Assembly (NCBI RefSeq): GCF_006965545.2
Contig: NZ_CP041372.2
Location: forward strand, 2,790,001 to 2,854,000
Reading direction: 5' to 3'
Length of the DNA stretch: 64,000 nt
Source: Paenalkalicoccus suaedae
GTDB taxonomy: Bacteria; Bacillota; Bacilli; Bacillales; Salisediminibacteriaceae
The position numbers and the translations under genes were made by a program. Shown here piece after piece: positions 21,365-30,212 of the stretch. Every line of letters begins with the position of its first letter. Position 1 is the stretch's first letter. Under the pieces are notes generated by a model. The model worked only from the letters and a program-made list of their open reading frames with translations. It did not search any database and was not told where the DNA came from.

Positions 21365-21721
21365 CTACTTCCACATTTCCTCATAGATATCCTCTTTAAA
21401 CCCGATCGTGACGTTCTTGCCGTCCGTCGCAAGCGGGCGCTTAATTAACATTCCGTCCGATGCTAGGATCTCTAAAAGCTCGTCTTCGTCGGCAGATTGC
21501 ACCTTATCCTTAAGCCCAAGCTCGCGATATTTCTTTCCACTCGTGTTGAAAAACTTTTTGATCGGCTGGTCACTTTTAGATACAAGCTCGCGAAGCGTCT
21601 CTTTTGAAGGCGTATCTTCTACGATATGAACCGATTCGTAGGAGACATCGTTGTCCTTCAACCACTTCTCTGCCTTTTTACATGTGCTACACGCTGGGTA
21701 TTGATAAAACGTTACTGTCAT
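21365..21721 (-). CDS. ArsC/Spx-family protein (YusI-like)
   Basis: Thioredoxin-fold protein of 118 residues with a CSTC motif (Cys11, Cys14) near the N-terminus and the family stretch TPSKETLRELVSKSDQPIKKFFNTSG. The C-terminal region has MLIKRPLATDGKNVTIGF, typical of this family. It matches B. subtilis YusI in context (beside gcvH/YusH). True arsenate reduction is unlikely; the role is unknown, and Spx-type RNA polymerase binding is an alternative. Confidence 0.85.
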   Translation of the reverse strand: MTVTFYQYPACSTCKKAEKWLKDNDVSYESVHIVEDTPSKETLRELVSKSDQPIKKFFNTSGKKYRELGLKDKVQSADEDELLEILASDGMLIKRPLATDGKNVTIGFKEDIYEEMWK

Positions 21722-21804
21722 TATTCATCGACTCCTTTTTAGCCTATTTCATTTCCAGTGTACCTTAAAAAGTGCCCTTTCATCATCTATTTTGCATAGA
21801 GCCC

Positions 21805-21854
21805 TTGCAAATCGTAACCTTTCCTATTAATATAAACCGTAATGATTACGAATT
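21805..21854 (+). promoter_or_regulatory. SigA promoter with a Zur-type operator
   Basis: TTGCAA (21805-21810), a 17-bp spacer and TAATAT (21828-21833) form a promoter. Directly after the -10 box, 21837-21851 reads CCGTAATGATTACGA. This matches the B. subtilis Zur box TCGTAATnATTACGA at every fixed position but the first. The operator would cover the transcription start, so a bound Zur repressor should block the flavoprotein gene when zinc is sufficient. PerR and Fur boxes differ at the CG positions. Confidence 0.8.
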
Positions 21855-21871
21855 AAAAAGGATGATGAAGA

Positions 21872-23020
21872 ATGACTCATACATGGACGATTATTGGTGG
21901 CGGAATACAAGGGATCACAACTGCCGTCCACTTACTCGAGCACAACATTGTTTCAGTCCAAAACCTACGGATTATTGATCCACACGGTGAGCCGCTGGCG
22001 CAGTGGCGCTTCCGCACGAATCGAATTGAGATGCCCTACCTGCGCTCATCCTTTGTGCATCACTTATCCTCCAAGCCCTTCACGTTAGAAAATCATGCCG
22101 AAGGTGACTCACCATTTTTGGGTCGCTATAAGCGACCAGAGCGAGCATTCTTCCATGAGTATTGTGAGCAGGAAGTGAAGCGTCACAAGCTGGATTCTTG
22201 TTTTATTAAGGATTCCGTTACTGGATTAAAAAAGAATGCTACATGGGAAATAGAGCTCGCATCTGGAGAAACCATGTACTCCGATAAAGTAGTGTTAGCG
22301 TTGGGTGCTGGACAAAAGCTTTCGATTCCTGCATGTTTGAAGCCTTATAATGGGCAGCACGTGCACCACATTTTCGACACAGAATTAGACCTTGAGAGTA
22401 TGGAGGGAAAGATTGCGATTATCGGGGGCGGGATTACGTCTGCGCACACGGCGGCGCTTTTGAGTAATCGATATCCTGGGCAGGTGACTTTGAGTAAGCG
22501 TCATGCGTTTAGGGTGCATGCGTTTGACTCAAATCCTGGCTGGCTCGGCCCGAAGAAGATGAGTAGTTTTAAGCGAGTCGAGAGCTATCAGGAGCGCCGG
22601 TCATGTATTCACGAGGCTCGAAATCGCGGGTCGATTACGCGTGATCTTTTGTTTAAGCTACGGAAGCTTGAGCGGGAGCAAAAGCTTGAAATTATAACAG
22701 AGGAATGGACGGATGTTACGCGTAAGGACGGGCGCTATGTGCTTTTTAATGAGCAGACTAGTTTAGAGGTTGACCACATTGTGTGCTGTACAGGATTTGA
22801 ACCGGTATTGCCTGGTAAAGAGTGGCTTCAGGCTACGATTGACGCCTACTCTCTCCCTTGCGCGCAGTGTGGCTTTCCGATTTTAACGTCCTCTCTCATG
22901 TGGGCGGAGGATTTGTATGCCGTTGGCGCTCTAGCAGAGCTTGAGATTGGACCTGTCGCGCGAAATATTTCGGGAGCGCAGCGTGCTGCTTCGCGTATTG
23001 TCGAGAGTCAGCTGGCTTAG
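21872..23020 (+). CDS. FAD/NAD(P)-binding protein, likely Zur-regulated
   Basis: Two dinucleotide-binding motifs are visible: WTIIGGGIQGITTAVHLLE at the N-terminus (FAD) and KIAIIGGGITSAHTAALL near residue 180 (NAD(P)H). DKVVLALGAG and the C-terminal VDHIVCCTGFEP with DLYAVGALAELEIGP complete a flavin monooxygenase/pyridine-nucleotide oxidoreductase layout. SidA/IucD-type N-hydroxylases share this outline, but I cannot assign a substrate. It is 382 residues, monocistronic, with GGATGATGAAG before the ATG. The Zur-type operator suggests a job under zinc limitation. Confidence 0.82.
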   Translation: MTHTWTIIGGGIQGITTAVHLLEHNIVSVQNLRIIDPHGEPLAQWRFRTNRIEMPYLRSSFVHHLSSKPFTLENHAEGDSPFLGRYKRPERAFFHEYCEQEVKRHKLDSCFIKDSVTGLKKNATWEIELASGETMYSDKVVLALGAGQKLSIPACLKPYNGQHVHHIFDTELDLESMEGKIAIIGGGITSAHTAALLSNRYPGQVTLSKRHAFRVHAFDSNPGWLGPKKMSSFKRVESYQERRSCIHEARNRGSITRDLLFKLRKLEREQKLEIITEEWTDVTRKDGRYVLFNEQTSLEVDHIVCCTGFEPVLPGKEWLQATIDAYSLPCAQCGFPILTSSLMWAEDLYAVGALAELEIGPVARNISGAQRAASRIVESQLA

Positions 23021-23135
23021 TTTGCTGAAGTGCCACTTATTTAAGAGCAGCTCTTCGAGCTTTATGATGATTAAGTGCCGACTATTTTAGTTCAGCTCTA
23101 TCGAGCTTGGATTGCTTTAGAGCCAACTAGTTCAA
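23021..23135. repeat. Element C, two copies after the flavoprotein
   Basis: AGCTCTTCGAGCT at 23049-23061 and AGCTCTATCGAGCT at 23094-23107. Each is combined with a gAAGTGCC or TAGAGCC core, and the last is followed by AACTAGTT. They start right after the flavoprotein stop codon and read in its sense direction. Confidence 0.7.
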
Positions 23136-23162
23136 GAACAGTTTAATGAGTTACATGGAGTA

Positions 23163-23306
23163 AGAGGAGTCAGCTCTACGAACGCCCTTCGACATTAGCG
23201 AGAAGTCTGCGAACTTTGCAGACGAACGAAAGCATCAAGGAAGCTAGCCTTGTAGTTAGAAATCAGTGAGTGCTTTTCTCGCTGGTTTCAGGCTAGCGGT
23301 TGATGC
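23163..23306. repeat. Chimeric family A half joined to a different hairpin
   Basis: The first 35 bp (GAGGAGTCAGCTC... to GACATTAG) are one arm of family A in minus orientation. The other arm is absent. A small hairpin GTCTGC/GCAGAC (23205-23223) comes next, then a 75-bp nested hairpin at 23232-23306 with pairs GCATCAA/TTGATGC, GCTAGCCT/AGGCTAGC and GAAATCAG/CTGGTTTC. I see no second copy of the latter in this window. Confidence 0.7.
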
Positions 23307-23320
23307 TAACCATATAAAAA

Positions 23321-23412
23321 GAGGAGTCAGCTCTACGAACGCCCTTCGACATTAGTAGGGTCAGTGCCTGAGCCTACTAATTGTCTCCGGACATTCTCCG
23401 AGTGTGCCTCCT
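23321..23412 (-). repeat. Family A, internally deleted copy
   Basis: Only 92 bp. The outer arms (GAGGAGTCAG ... TGCCTCC), the GAACGCCC/GGACATTC arms and the TTAGTAGG/CCTACTAA stem remain, but the central hairpin is replaced by a short GTCAGTGCCTGAG loop. The basal stem survives intact, which shows that the core can be lost as a unit. Confidence 0.8.
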
Positions 23413-23533
23413 TTTGAGCTTCTTTAAAGAGAAAGGTTCTTTGATGCATTAATATTTTCTTTTGTTAATATTACTAGGCGAAAGAACCTTGCCTAGCTCT
23501 TAAAGATGCAACAGGTCTATTGAAATGCTGCAA

Positions 23534-23660
23534 CGTTCATTTATTTCGCTTACGGTTCATTCTTTCTCCATGCGGTTCATAAATTTCCTATACGGTTCAT
23601 TCTTTTCTCATACGGTACATAAATCTCTCGTGTGGTACATTCTTTTCTTATATGGTTCAT
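23534..23660. repeat. 20-nt periodic array, GGTTCAT type
   Basis: GGTTCAT or GGTACAT (first unit CGTTCAT) begins at 23534, 23554, 23574, 23594, 23614, 23634 and 23654, an exact 20-nt step. In the later units the spacers alternate between AAAT... and TCTT..., giving a 40-nt super-period. On the minus strand the word is ATGAACCGTAT, close to the ATGTACCGTAT word of the 20.3-kb array. It lies between family A copies of opposite orientation. Confidence 0.9.
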
Positions 23661-23736
23661 AAAATCCAATTGCTCAACTGCCGTCCTATAAAAACCTACA
23701 TCTATTTGGTGGACTTCCCTTTATCACCTGCTCGCA

Positions 23737-23901
23737 GAGCTGGCAGACCCGGAGGACATTCGGAGACAATCCATAGGGGAAAGAGGTCTTTGAGATCCCA
23801 CAGGAGGCGCTTAGGGTAAGGCGGCAGCCGCACCCTGCCGACGAGGAAGCTCAAAGACCGGCCCTATGGATGTTGTAGAGTGTCCGTAGGGCTGACAGCT
23901 C
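23737..23901 (+). repeat. Family A structured repeat, copy 4
   Basis: Terminal arms GAGCTGGCAG/CTGACAGCTC. It carries the subtype-2 stem AATCCATAGGG/CCCTATGGAT, as in copy 1, and the central AGGGTAAGGCGGCAGCCGCACCCT hairpin region in 23815-23840. It lies behind the fadE terminator. Confidence 0.88.
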
Positions 23902-23933
23902 GGAGAGCTGTGTGAGAATTCCAAAATAAAAAA

Positions 23934-23960
23934 GGCGCAGATCCAATTAAGGACCTGCGC
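23934..23960 (-). terminator. Terminator of the fadNAE operon
   Basis: Minus-strand GCGCAGGTCC/GGATCTGCGC stem followed by TTTTTTATTTT. It is about 120 bp after the fadE stop. A second hairpin, TTTTGGG/CCCAAAA, lies nearer the stop at 24037-24063. Confidence 0.85.
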
Positions 23961-24079
23961 ACACAAGAGAGAAGAATGCTCCTTCTTAAAGAAAGAGTTG
24001 ATTATACATACTCGCAAATTGCGCGTATGATGATAAATTTTGGGACAGGGGAGTGCCCCAAAATGGGATAACTACTTAC

Positions 24080-25861
24080 TTAAACAACATACTTTTCTTG
24101 TGCAATAACTACTTGCGCTAGCTCACGCTTTTTCGCCACAAGGTTAATTGGAGTGTGACGCGTTAGCTTCTTAAGAATGGATAGCATCGTACGAAGGCTA
24201 TCACCATCTTCTAATGCTACTAATGATTCTTTTGCAATTGCTTCGATATGATTGAATGCTTCTTGCGCATAGATTTGCGTCATAAGAAGCTTTGTTGCTG
24301 CTTTTTCTTCGCCAGAGGCATTCATCGCCTTTTCTGTACGAAGGATTGTGGATTCTAGGTTAAAGATTTCGTTGACGATATCGGCAACGTTTGCAAGCAT
24401 TTCTTGCTCACGCTGAAGCTTTTCGCCGTACTTTTGTGCTGCTGTTCCTGCGATCATGAGGAAGATTTTCTTCGCGTTCTCAAGCAGATACTTTTCCTGC
24501 TCAAGTGGCTCATCGCCGACTTCTTGTGGCATCATCATCATGAGCTCTTCTTGAAGACCTGCTGCCTGCTCTAATAGCGGTAGCTCACCCTTCATTGCTT
24601 TTCTCATAATTGTTGCTGGCACGAGCATACGGTTGATCTCGTTTGTACCTTCGAAGATTCGATTGATGCGAGAGTTACGATACATCATCTCCACTTCATA
24701 CTCCGCCATAAATCCATATCCACCGTGAATTTGAACCGCTTCATCGACAACGAAATCTAGCACTTCTGAACCGAAGAATTTGTTGAGGGAGCACTCAATT
24801 GCATATTCCGCAATTGCCTTACCAACCGCAACGCCATCCTTTTGCTCATCGGCTGTCAGACCTTCAAACGCCTCGTCAATCAAGCCACCTGTACGGTAGA
24901 TCGTGCTTTCCATTGCGTACGTGCGAGCTGCCATTTCCGCAAGCTTCTTTTGGATTAGCGTAAACTTAGAGATCGGGATTTTAAACTGCTTGCGCTCGTT
25001 TGCGTATTTAGCCGATAGCTCAATCGCACGCTTCGCGCCACCGATACAGCCAACTCCAAGCTTATAGCGACCAACGTTTAAAATGTTAAATGCGATTACG
25101 TGCCCTTTGCCAACTTCTCCAAGCAGATTATCGACAGGTACTTCTACGTCTTGCAAAATAAGCGTACGCGTCGATGAGCCTTTAATCCCCATCTTCTTTT
25201 CTTCTGGACCTGTGGAAACACCGCCAAACTCTTTTTCCACAATAAACGCTGAGAACTGCTCCCCGTCTACTTTTGCATAGACAACAAATACGTCTGCAAA
25301 GCCGGCGTTCGTAATCCACTGCTTTTCTCCGTTTAGCACGTAGTGTGTACCCGCTTCGTTTAATACAGCCGTTGCCTTAGCACCAAGTGCATCTGATCCA
25401 GAGCTAGGCTCTGTTAACGCGTATGCGGCAATTTTTTCACCAGTAGCAAGCTCTGGTAGATACTTATGCTTTTGCTCTTCTGTTCCGAAGAACACGATTG
25501 GAAGTGTTCCGATACCAACGTGTGCTCCTTGTGTTAACGAGAAGGAACCTGCGCGGGCAAATTTTTCTGTAATAAGAGAGGAGCTAATTTTATCTAGGCC
25601 AATTCCGCCGTACTCTTCTGGAATGTCTGCGCCTAGTAGTCCGAGCTCTCCAGCTTCTTTCATAAGACGTACAGAGCGATCAAATTCGTGGTGCTCAATG
25701 TACTCAATCTCAGGGACAACTTTGTTTACAACGAAGTCCTCTGTCGTTTTTGCGATCATGATATGCTCGTCAGAGAAGTCCTCTGGTGTAAAAATGCGAT
25801 CTGGTGAGATCGACTCGAGTAAAAATCCGCCACCTTTAACTTTGCTTTCAGTCGTTGACAT
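24080..25861 (-). CDS. fadE: Acyl-CoA dehydrogenase
   Basis: First step of fatty-acid beta-oxidation, FAD-dependent. AYALTEPSSGSDA near residue 155 is the family's FAD/substrate loop. VQIHGGYGFMAEYEVEMMYRNSRINRIFEGTNEI is split over residues 370-405 and includes the catalytic-region signature. At 593 residues it has a C-terminal extension of about 200 residues beyond the standard enzyme, as in B. subtilis FadE (YusJ). Last gene of fadNAE. Confidence 0.93.
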   Translation of the reverse strand: MSTTESKVKGGGFLLESISPDRIFTPEDFSDEHIMIAKTTEDFVVNKVVPEIEYIEHHEFDRSVRLMKEAGELGLLGADIPEEYGGIGLDKISSSLITEKFARAGSFSLTQGAHVGIGTLPIVFFGTEEQKHKYLPELATGEKIAAYALTEPSSGSDALGAKATAVLNEAGTHYVLNGEKQWITNAGFADVFVVYAKVDGEQFSAFIVEKEFGGVSTGPEEKKMGIKGSSTRTLILQDVEVPVDNLLGEVGKGHVIAFNILNVGRYKLGVGCIGGAKRAIELSAKYANERKQFKIPISKFTLIQKKLAEMAARTYAMESTIYRTGGLIDEAFEGLTADEQKDGVAVGKAIAEYAIECSLNKFFGSEVLDFVVDEAVQIHGGYGFMAEYEVEMMYRNSRINRIFEGTNEINRMLVPATIMRKAMKGELPLLEQAAGLQEELMMMMPQEVGDEPLEQEKYLLENAKKIFLMIAGTAAQKYGEKLQREQEMLANVADIVNEIFNLESTILRTEKAMNASGEEKAATKLLMTQIYAQEAFNHIEAIAKESLVALEDGDSLRTMLSILKKLTRHTPINLVAKKRELAQVVIAQEKYVV

Positions 25862-25886
25862 ATAAATCTCCTCCTAAAATAGTGGT

Positions 25887-27068
25887 TTATAGTAGTTCGA
25901 ATACGCCAGCGGCACCCATGCCTCCGCCAATACACATCGTAACAACACCGTACTTTTCATTGCGGCGCTTCATTTCATGAATCAGGCTAAGCGTAAGCTT
26001 TGTGCCCGTGCAACCTAGTGGATGCCCTAAAGCAATAGCGCCACCGTTTACGTTTACCTTTTCAGGGTCAAGCTCAAGGTGTCGAATAACTTGAATCGAC
26101 TGAGAGGCGAAGGCTTCGTTTAGCTCGAATAAGCCAATATCAGATAGCTCTAGCCCAGCTTCTTTGACTGCCTTTGGGATCGCTTCAACAGGACCAATTC
26201 CCATGATTTCTGGTGGTACACCAGCTACAGCAAAGGAGAGTACTTTAACAAGTGGCGTTAAGCCTTCCTTCTCTGCCACTTCACGGTCCATAACGAGTAC
26301 GGACGCTGCTCCATCGCTCATCTGGGACGCGTTACCTGCTGTAACCGATCCTCCAAATGGCTTGAAAGCTGGACGTAGCTTTGCTAGAGCTTCTACCGTT
26401 GTTTCTTCCCGAACGCCTTCGTCGCGCTCTAGTAGTACCTCTGTCTCAACGAGTTTATTGTCGCCGTTTACGTGTCTAAGAATAACTGGGACAGGGACAA
26501 CTTCTTCGTCGAATTTCCCTTCTGATAGGGCACGTGCAGCTTTACGATGACTTTCCACCGCGAACGCATCTTGATCCTCTCGGCTAATGCCGAAACGGCT
26601 TGCTACTTCCTCTGCTGTGTAGCCCATGCCCATATAGTATTCAGGTGCATTTTCTACAAGCGTTGGGTTAGGTGCAATCACGTGACCACCCATAGGGATC
26701 AAGCTCATTGATTCTGCTCCACCCGCAATGATTGCCTCTGCCTTACCAAGCTGAATGCGCTCAGCTGCATAGGCAATACTTTGTAGCCCGGACGAGCAGT
26801 AGCGATTGATCGTGATCGCTGGTACTTCGTCTGGTAGTCCTGCTAGCGCAGAAATATTTCGTGCCATATTCATACCCTGCTCTGCTTCTGGCATCGCACA
26901 CCCGATGATGACATCTTCGATACGCGCAGGGTCAAAGTTATTTGCTCTCTTTAACGTTTCTTTGATCGTTAGTGCGGCTAAATCGTCTGGTCGCACGTTC
27001 GCTAATGTTCCTTTTTTCGCTTTTCCGACAGGTGTCCGTGCACCTGCTACAATCACTGCTTCCTTCAC
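25887..27068 (-). CDS. fadA: Acetyl-CoA C-acyltransferase (thiolase)
   Basis: Thiolytic cleavage of 3-ketoacyl-CoA, the last step of beta-oxidation. Catalytic Cys is in [18 protein letters not shown] near residue 88. The C-terminal His is in [17 protein letters not shown] and the second Cys in [15 protein letters not shown]. Length 393 is standard. It lies 15 bp after fadN and 25 bp before fadE. Confidence 0.95.
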   Translation of the reverse strand: MKEAVIVAGARTPVGKAKKGTLANVRPDDLAALTIKETLKRANNFDPARIEDVIIGCAMPEAEQGMNMARNISALAGLPDEVPAITINRYCSSGLQSIAYAAERIQLGKAEAIIAGGAESMSLIPMGGHVIAPNPTLVENAPEYYMGMGYTAEEVASRFGISREDQDAFAVESHRKAARALSEGKFDEEVVPVPVILRHVNGDNKLVETEVLLERDEGVREETTVEALAKLRPAFKPFGGSVTAGNASQMSDGAASVLVMDREVAEKEGLTPLVKVLSFAVAGVPPEIMGIGPVEAIPKAVKEAGLELSDIGLFELNEAFASQSIQVIRHLELDPEKVNVNGGAIALGHPLGCTGTKLTLSLIHEMKRRNEKYGVVTMCIGGGMGAAGVFELL

Positions 27069-27083
27069 ACACGATCCCTCCCC

Positions 27084-29462
27084 TTAGTTACGTAATGGCT
27101 TGCCTTTTGTGAGCATATGTTGCATACGCATTTGAGTTTTTGGCTCTCCTACTAAACTTAAGAATGCTTCGCGTTCAATATCTAATAAGTACTGCTCATC
27201 AACAAATGATCCGCGAGGTACACGACCACCAGCGATGGTAAATGCTAATTTCTCAGCGATTTTGAGGTCATGGTCAGAAATGAGTCCGCCAAACTTCATC
27301 GTCTTCGCACCTAATAGCATTGCCGCGTAGCCCGGCTCTCCAACGACTTGAATCTTTTCACGTGCTGGTGCACGGTAGCCAGAATCAGCAAGATGGATAA
27401 CCCTTTGCTTGGCGTCATGTAAGAGATGATCTCCGTTAATACTGATGCCGTCTTCTGGACGAATAAACCCTAAATCTTCTGCTTCCTGCGCACTCGTGCT
27501 CACTTTCGCCATCGCAATCGTTTCAAACACGTTGTTTGCTACAGCCTGTAAGTCTAGGCTCGCTCCTTTTGGCAGGTTATTTAGGTGGCGCAAGTAAAGC
27601 TCCTTGTTTCCTCCACCGCCAGGGATAAGTCCAACTCCCACTTCTACAAGCCCCATATACGTCTCCATTGACGCTTGAATGCTTGCGGCTGGTAGGGAAA
27701 TCTCGGTACCTCCACCGAGCGTCATTGCAAACGGTGCTGCTACAACTGGCTTCTCCGAGTTGCGAATTTTCGCCATGGACTGCTGGAACTGACGGACAAC
27801 TAAATCAATCTCAGGGAAGTTCATATCCTGCGCTTCCATCAAAATCATCATCAAGTTGGCGCCAACACAGAAGTTTTTCCCTTGGTTATTTATAACAAGC
27901 CCTTTGTAATTCTTCTCGACTTCATCAATAGACTTATTGATCATCTGCATGACATCAAGTCCGATCGAGTTATTCGGAGAAGTGAATTCTAGAACTGCAA
28001 CCCCGTCTCCCAAATCGACTAGCGAGGCGCCCGTGTTTTTCATGATTACGTTGCCTGAATCTTTTAGGCTCTTAATGTTAATCACTTTTTCGTTAATTTC
28101 AGCTTTCGTGTAAGACCCGTTGTCGTAGTACGTAGTGCGATCTTCGTAGAAGCTCGTTTTTCCACTTGCAAGCATCTCTTCTACCCACGATGGAATCGTC
28201 TCGCCTTCTTCCTTCATACGTGCTACCGACTTCTCAACGCCAATGGCATCCCACGTCTCAAATGGTCCGAGCTCCCAGCCGAAGCCCCACTTCTTCGCCT
28301 GATCAATGTCATAGATCGAGTCCGCTACTTCAAACGCTTTTTCCGCTGAGTAGAGTAGCGTTGGCTTTAAGATGTTCCAAACGAGCTCTCCAGCGCGATC
28401 GTTCGCGTAAACTAGCGTTTGAATTTTCGCCGCTTTGCCCTTAGCCTGCTTCGATTGTTGGATAGAAGGCGCTTTCATTTTTTTACGCGTTTCATATTCA
28501 AAGGTCTCGTAGTTTAATTCTTTAATTTCGCTACCTTCTTTTGTCTTTTCTTTATAGAAAAATCCTTTGCCGGATTTCGCACCAAGCATGCCGTTCTCCG
28601 CCATTTTTTTCATGAATGCAGGAGGATCAAATGTCTCTTGCTCCTGTCCTTCTACTTGGTCGTATACGTTTTTCGCAACATGTAAGAACGTGTCCAGACC
28701 AACGACGTCAAGCGTACGGAATGTAGCTGACTTCGGACGACCTAATGCCGGTCCAGTTACAGAATCAACCTCTCCAACAGAATACCCTCCGCGCATCATT
28801 TCCTGCACCGTTACAAGCAGTCCGTATGTGCCGATACGGTTCGCGATAAAGTTAGGCGTGTCTTTTGCTTCTACAACGCCCTTCCCAAGAACGTCTTCAC
28901 CAAATTGCTTCATGAAGGATAGTACTTCAGGGTCCGTTTCCTTTGTCGGAATCACTTCAAGTAGCTTTAGGTAACGAGGTGGATTGAAGAAGTGCGTGCC
29001 AAGGAAGTGCTTTTTAAAGTCCTCCGAGCGTCCTTCTGTCATTGCCTCTATCGAAATACCAGATGTGTTGGAGCTGATGATCGTGCCTGGCTTTCTAAAT
29101 TCCTCTACTTTCGTGAAAACTTGCTTTTTAATTTCTAAGTTTTCAACAACAACCTCAATGATCCAGTCAACGTCTTTTAACTTCTCAAAGTCGTCTTCGA
29201 AATTTCCTGGAGTAATGAGTGCTGCATTCTCTTTGCGAGCGAGTGGAGCGGGCTTTTGTTTTTGAAGCTGCTTAATTGCATTTGTTGCAAGTACGTTTCG
29301 CTCTGTTTTTCTTGCGGTAGCAACAGATGAATCTCCTTGCGCCTCTTCCTTTGGAACAATATCAAGAAGCATGGTTGGTATACCAATATTAGCTAAGTGA
29401 GCTGCAATGCCTGAACCCATGACGCCTGAGCCTAAGACCGCCGCCTTTTTAATGTGTCTCAT
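27084..29462 (-). CDS. fadN: 3-hydroxyacyl-CoA dehydrogenase / enoyl-CoA hydratase
   Basis: Bifunctional beta-oxidation enzyme. The N-terminal half is the dehydrogenase: AAVLGSGVMGSGIAAHLAN binds NAD, and SSNTSGISIEAM with THFFNPPRYLKLLEVI follow. The C-terminal half (from about 490) is crotonase-like with an oxyanion-loop GLVEVGVGLIPGGGGNKE segment near 635. This is the reverse of the E. coli FadB domain order and matches B. subtilis FadN (YusL). The start at 29462 has AGGAGG; a longer open frame to 29507 lacks one. First gene of the operon. Confidence 0.94.
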   Translation of the reverse strand: MRHIKKAAVLGSGVMGSGIAAHLANIGIPTMLLDIVPKEEAQGDSSVATARKTERNVLATNAIKQLQKQKPAPLARKENAALITPGNFEDDFEKLKDVDWIIEVVVENLEIKKQVFTKVEEFRKPGTIISSNTSGISIEAMTEGRSEDFKKHFLGTHFFNPPRYLKLLEVIPTKETDPEVLSFMKQFGEDVLGKGVVEAKDTPNFIANRIGTYGLLVTVQEMMRGGYSVGEVDSVTGPALGRPKSATFRTLDVVGLDTFLHVAKNVYDQVEGQEQETFDPPAFMKKMAENGMLGAKSGKGFFYKEKTKEGSEIKELNYETFEYETRKKMKAPSIQQSKQAKGKAAKIQTLVYANDRAGELVWNILKPTLLYSAEKAFEVADSIYDIDQAKKWGFGWELGPFETWDAIGVEKSVARMKEEGETIPSWVEEMLASGKTSFYEDRTTYYDNGSYTKAEINEKVINIKSLKDSGNVIMKNTGASLVDLGDGVAVLEFTSPNNSIGLDVMQMINKSIDEVEKNYKGLVINNQGKNFCVGANLMMILMEAQDMNFPEIDLVVRQFQQSMAKIRNSEKPVVAAPFAMTLGGGTEISLPAASIQASMETYMGLVEVGVGLIPGGGGNKELYLRHLNNLPKGASLDLQAVANNVFETIAMAKVSTSAQEAEDLGFIRPEDGISINGDHLLHDAKQRVIHLADSGYRAPAREKIQVVGEPGYAAMLLGAKTMKFGGLISDHDLKIAEKLAFTIAGGRVPRGSFVDEQYLLDIEREAFLSLVGEPKTQMRMQHMLTKGKPLRN

Positions 29463-29492
29463 GAAGGCCTCCTCTTTCTGATACGTATTTTT

Positions 29493-29510
29493 TGAATGAA
29501 CACTCATTCA
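29493..29510. promoter_or_regulatory. FadR operator upstream of fadN
   Basis: Palindrome TGAATGAACACTCATTCA, which matches the B. subtilis FadR box core TGAATGAnTAnTCATTCA at all but one fixed position. It lies about 30 bp before the fadN start. FadR represses beta-oxidation operons until long-chain acyl-CoA releases it, so fadNAE should be induced by fatty acids. Confidence 0.85.
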
Positions 29511-29655
29511 TTTTTACACGAAAAAAATAAATCCGTTACCGTTACTATATATAATTTCTGCCAATTCTGCAACCATAATTGTGGAACTTTTTCGTATATT
29601 TTTTCTGTGAAATGGTGATCTTACGAAATGAACGTATTTTGAAGGAGGCATTTAC

Positions 29656-29880
29656 ATGCAAAATAATACGCAACCACCTGATGTCATTACGGTGAAGGAT
29701 CACCTCTATTTAGAGGACATGCTCTCATGGAATTTGCTTGCGATGAAAAAGGCAAATGCCTTATCTGAGCAGTGCACGGACCCAAGTTTAAAGGAGACGC
29801 TAACTGCCGCCGGTCGCATGCACGAGCGCCACTACCAAAAGCTTCTTACACATTTGCAACCTGGAGGTCACGTACAATGA
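29656..29880 (+). CDS. Small coat-associated-type protein (YusN-like)
   Basis: A 74-residue helical protein with HLYLEDMLSWNLLAMKKANAL and a C-terminal MHERHYQKLLTHL. This resembles CotF-domain helices and the small gene beside fadN in B. subtilis (yusN). GAAGGAGG lies 8 nt before the ATG. Its stop overlaps the next start (ATGA). A spore-coat role is inferred from similarity and position. Confidence 0.75.
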   Translation: MQNNTQPPDVITVKDHLYLEDMLSWNLLAMKKANALSEQCTDPSLKETLTAAGRMHERHYQKLLTHLQPGGHVQ

Positions 29881-30197
29881 CACAAAAAATCACGAATCCA
29901 GCAACTCCCGTCCCTCAGACTCCTGCGCTAAATGATCGTGACTTACTAACTGATATGCTTACAGTAGAAAAATATATTACGGATGCGTATTCAACGGCGA
30001 TGAACGAGTCCAGTCATTCGCGATTGTTTGAAGATGTGTTTAGCATCTTTGAAGAGTCTCAGCGATGTCAGCGTGATATTTTTAACACGATGTTTGCTTA
30101 TGGCTGGTATTCTCTTGAAGCTGTCGATGCGCAGAAGTTGCAGCAAACGTATCAGCAGTTTAGTGGATATATGGAGCAGTCTCCTTATCAGAACTAG
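29877..30197 (+). CDS. CotF-family spore coat-type protein
   Basis: 106 residues from the ATG that overlaps the previous stop codon. The core DRDLLTDMLTVEKYITDAYSTAMNES is split over residues 24-50, and a second helix SIFEESQRCQRDIFNTMFAYGWY carries the CotF-type metal/helix signature. The N-terminal 20 residues are Pro/Thr-rich. An upstream in-frame ATG at 29772 lies inside the previous gene and is not needed. Expected to be made in the mother cell during sporulation. Confidence 0.8.
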   Translation: MTQKITNPATPVPQTPALNDRDLLTDMLTVEKYITDAYSTAMNESSHSRLFEDVFSIFEESQRCQRDIFNTMFAYGWYSLEAVDAQKLQQTYQQFSGYMEQSPYQN

Positions 30198-30212
30198 GTG
30201 GTAGGGGAAAAT

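Noticed and set aside
23972-24067. Plus-strand frame MLLLKERVDYTYSQIARMM with an HTH-like look
   Set aside because: Only 31 codons, no ribosome-binding site, and it overlaps the hairpin region behind fadE. Too short to separate from chance.
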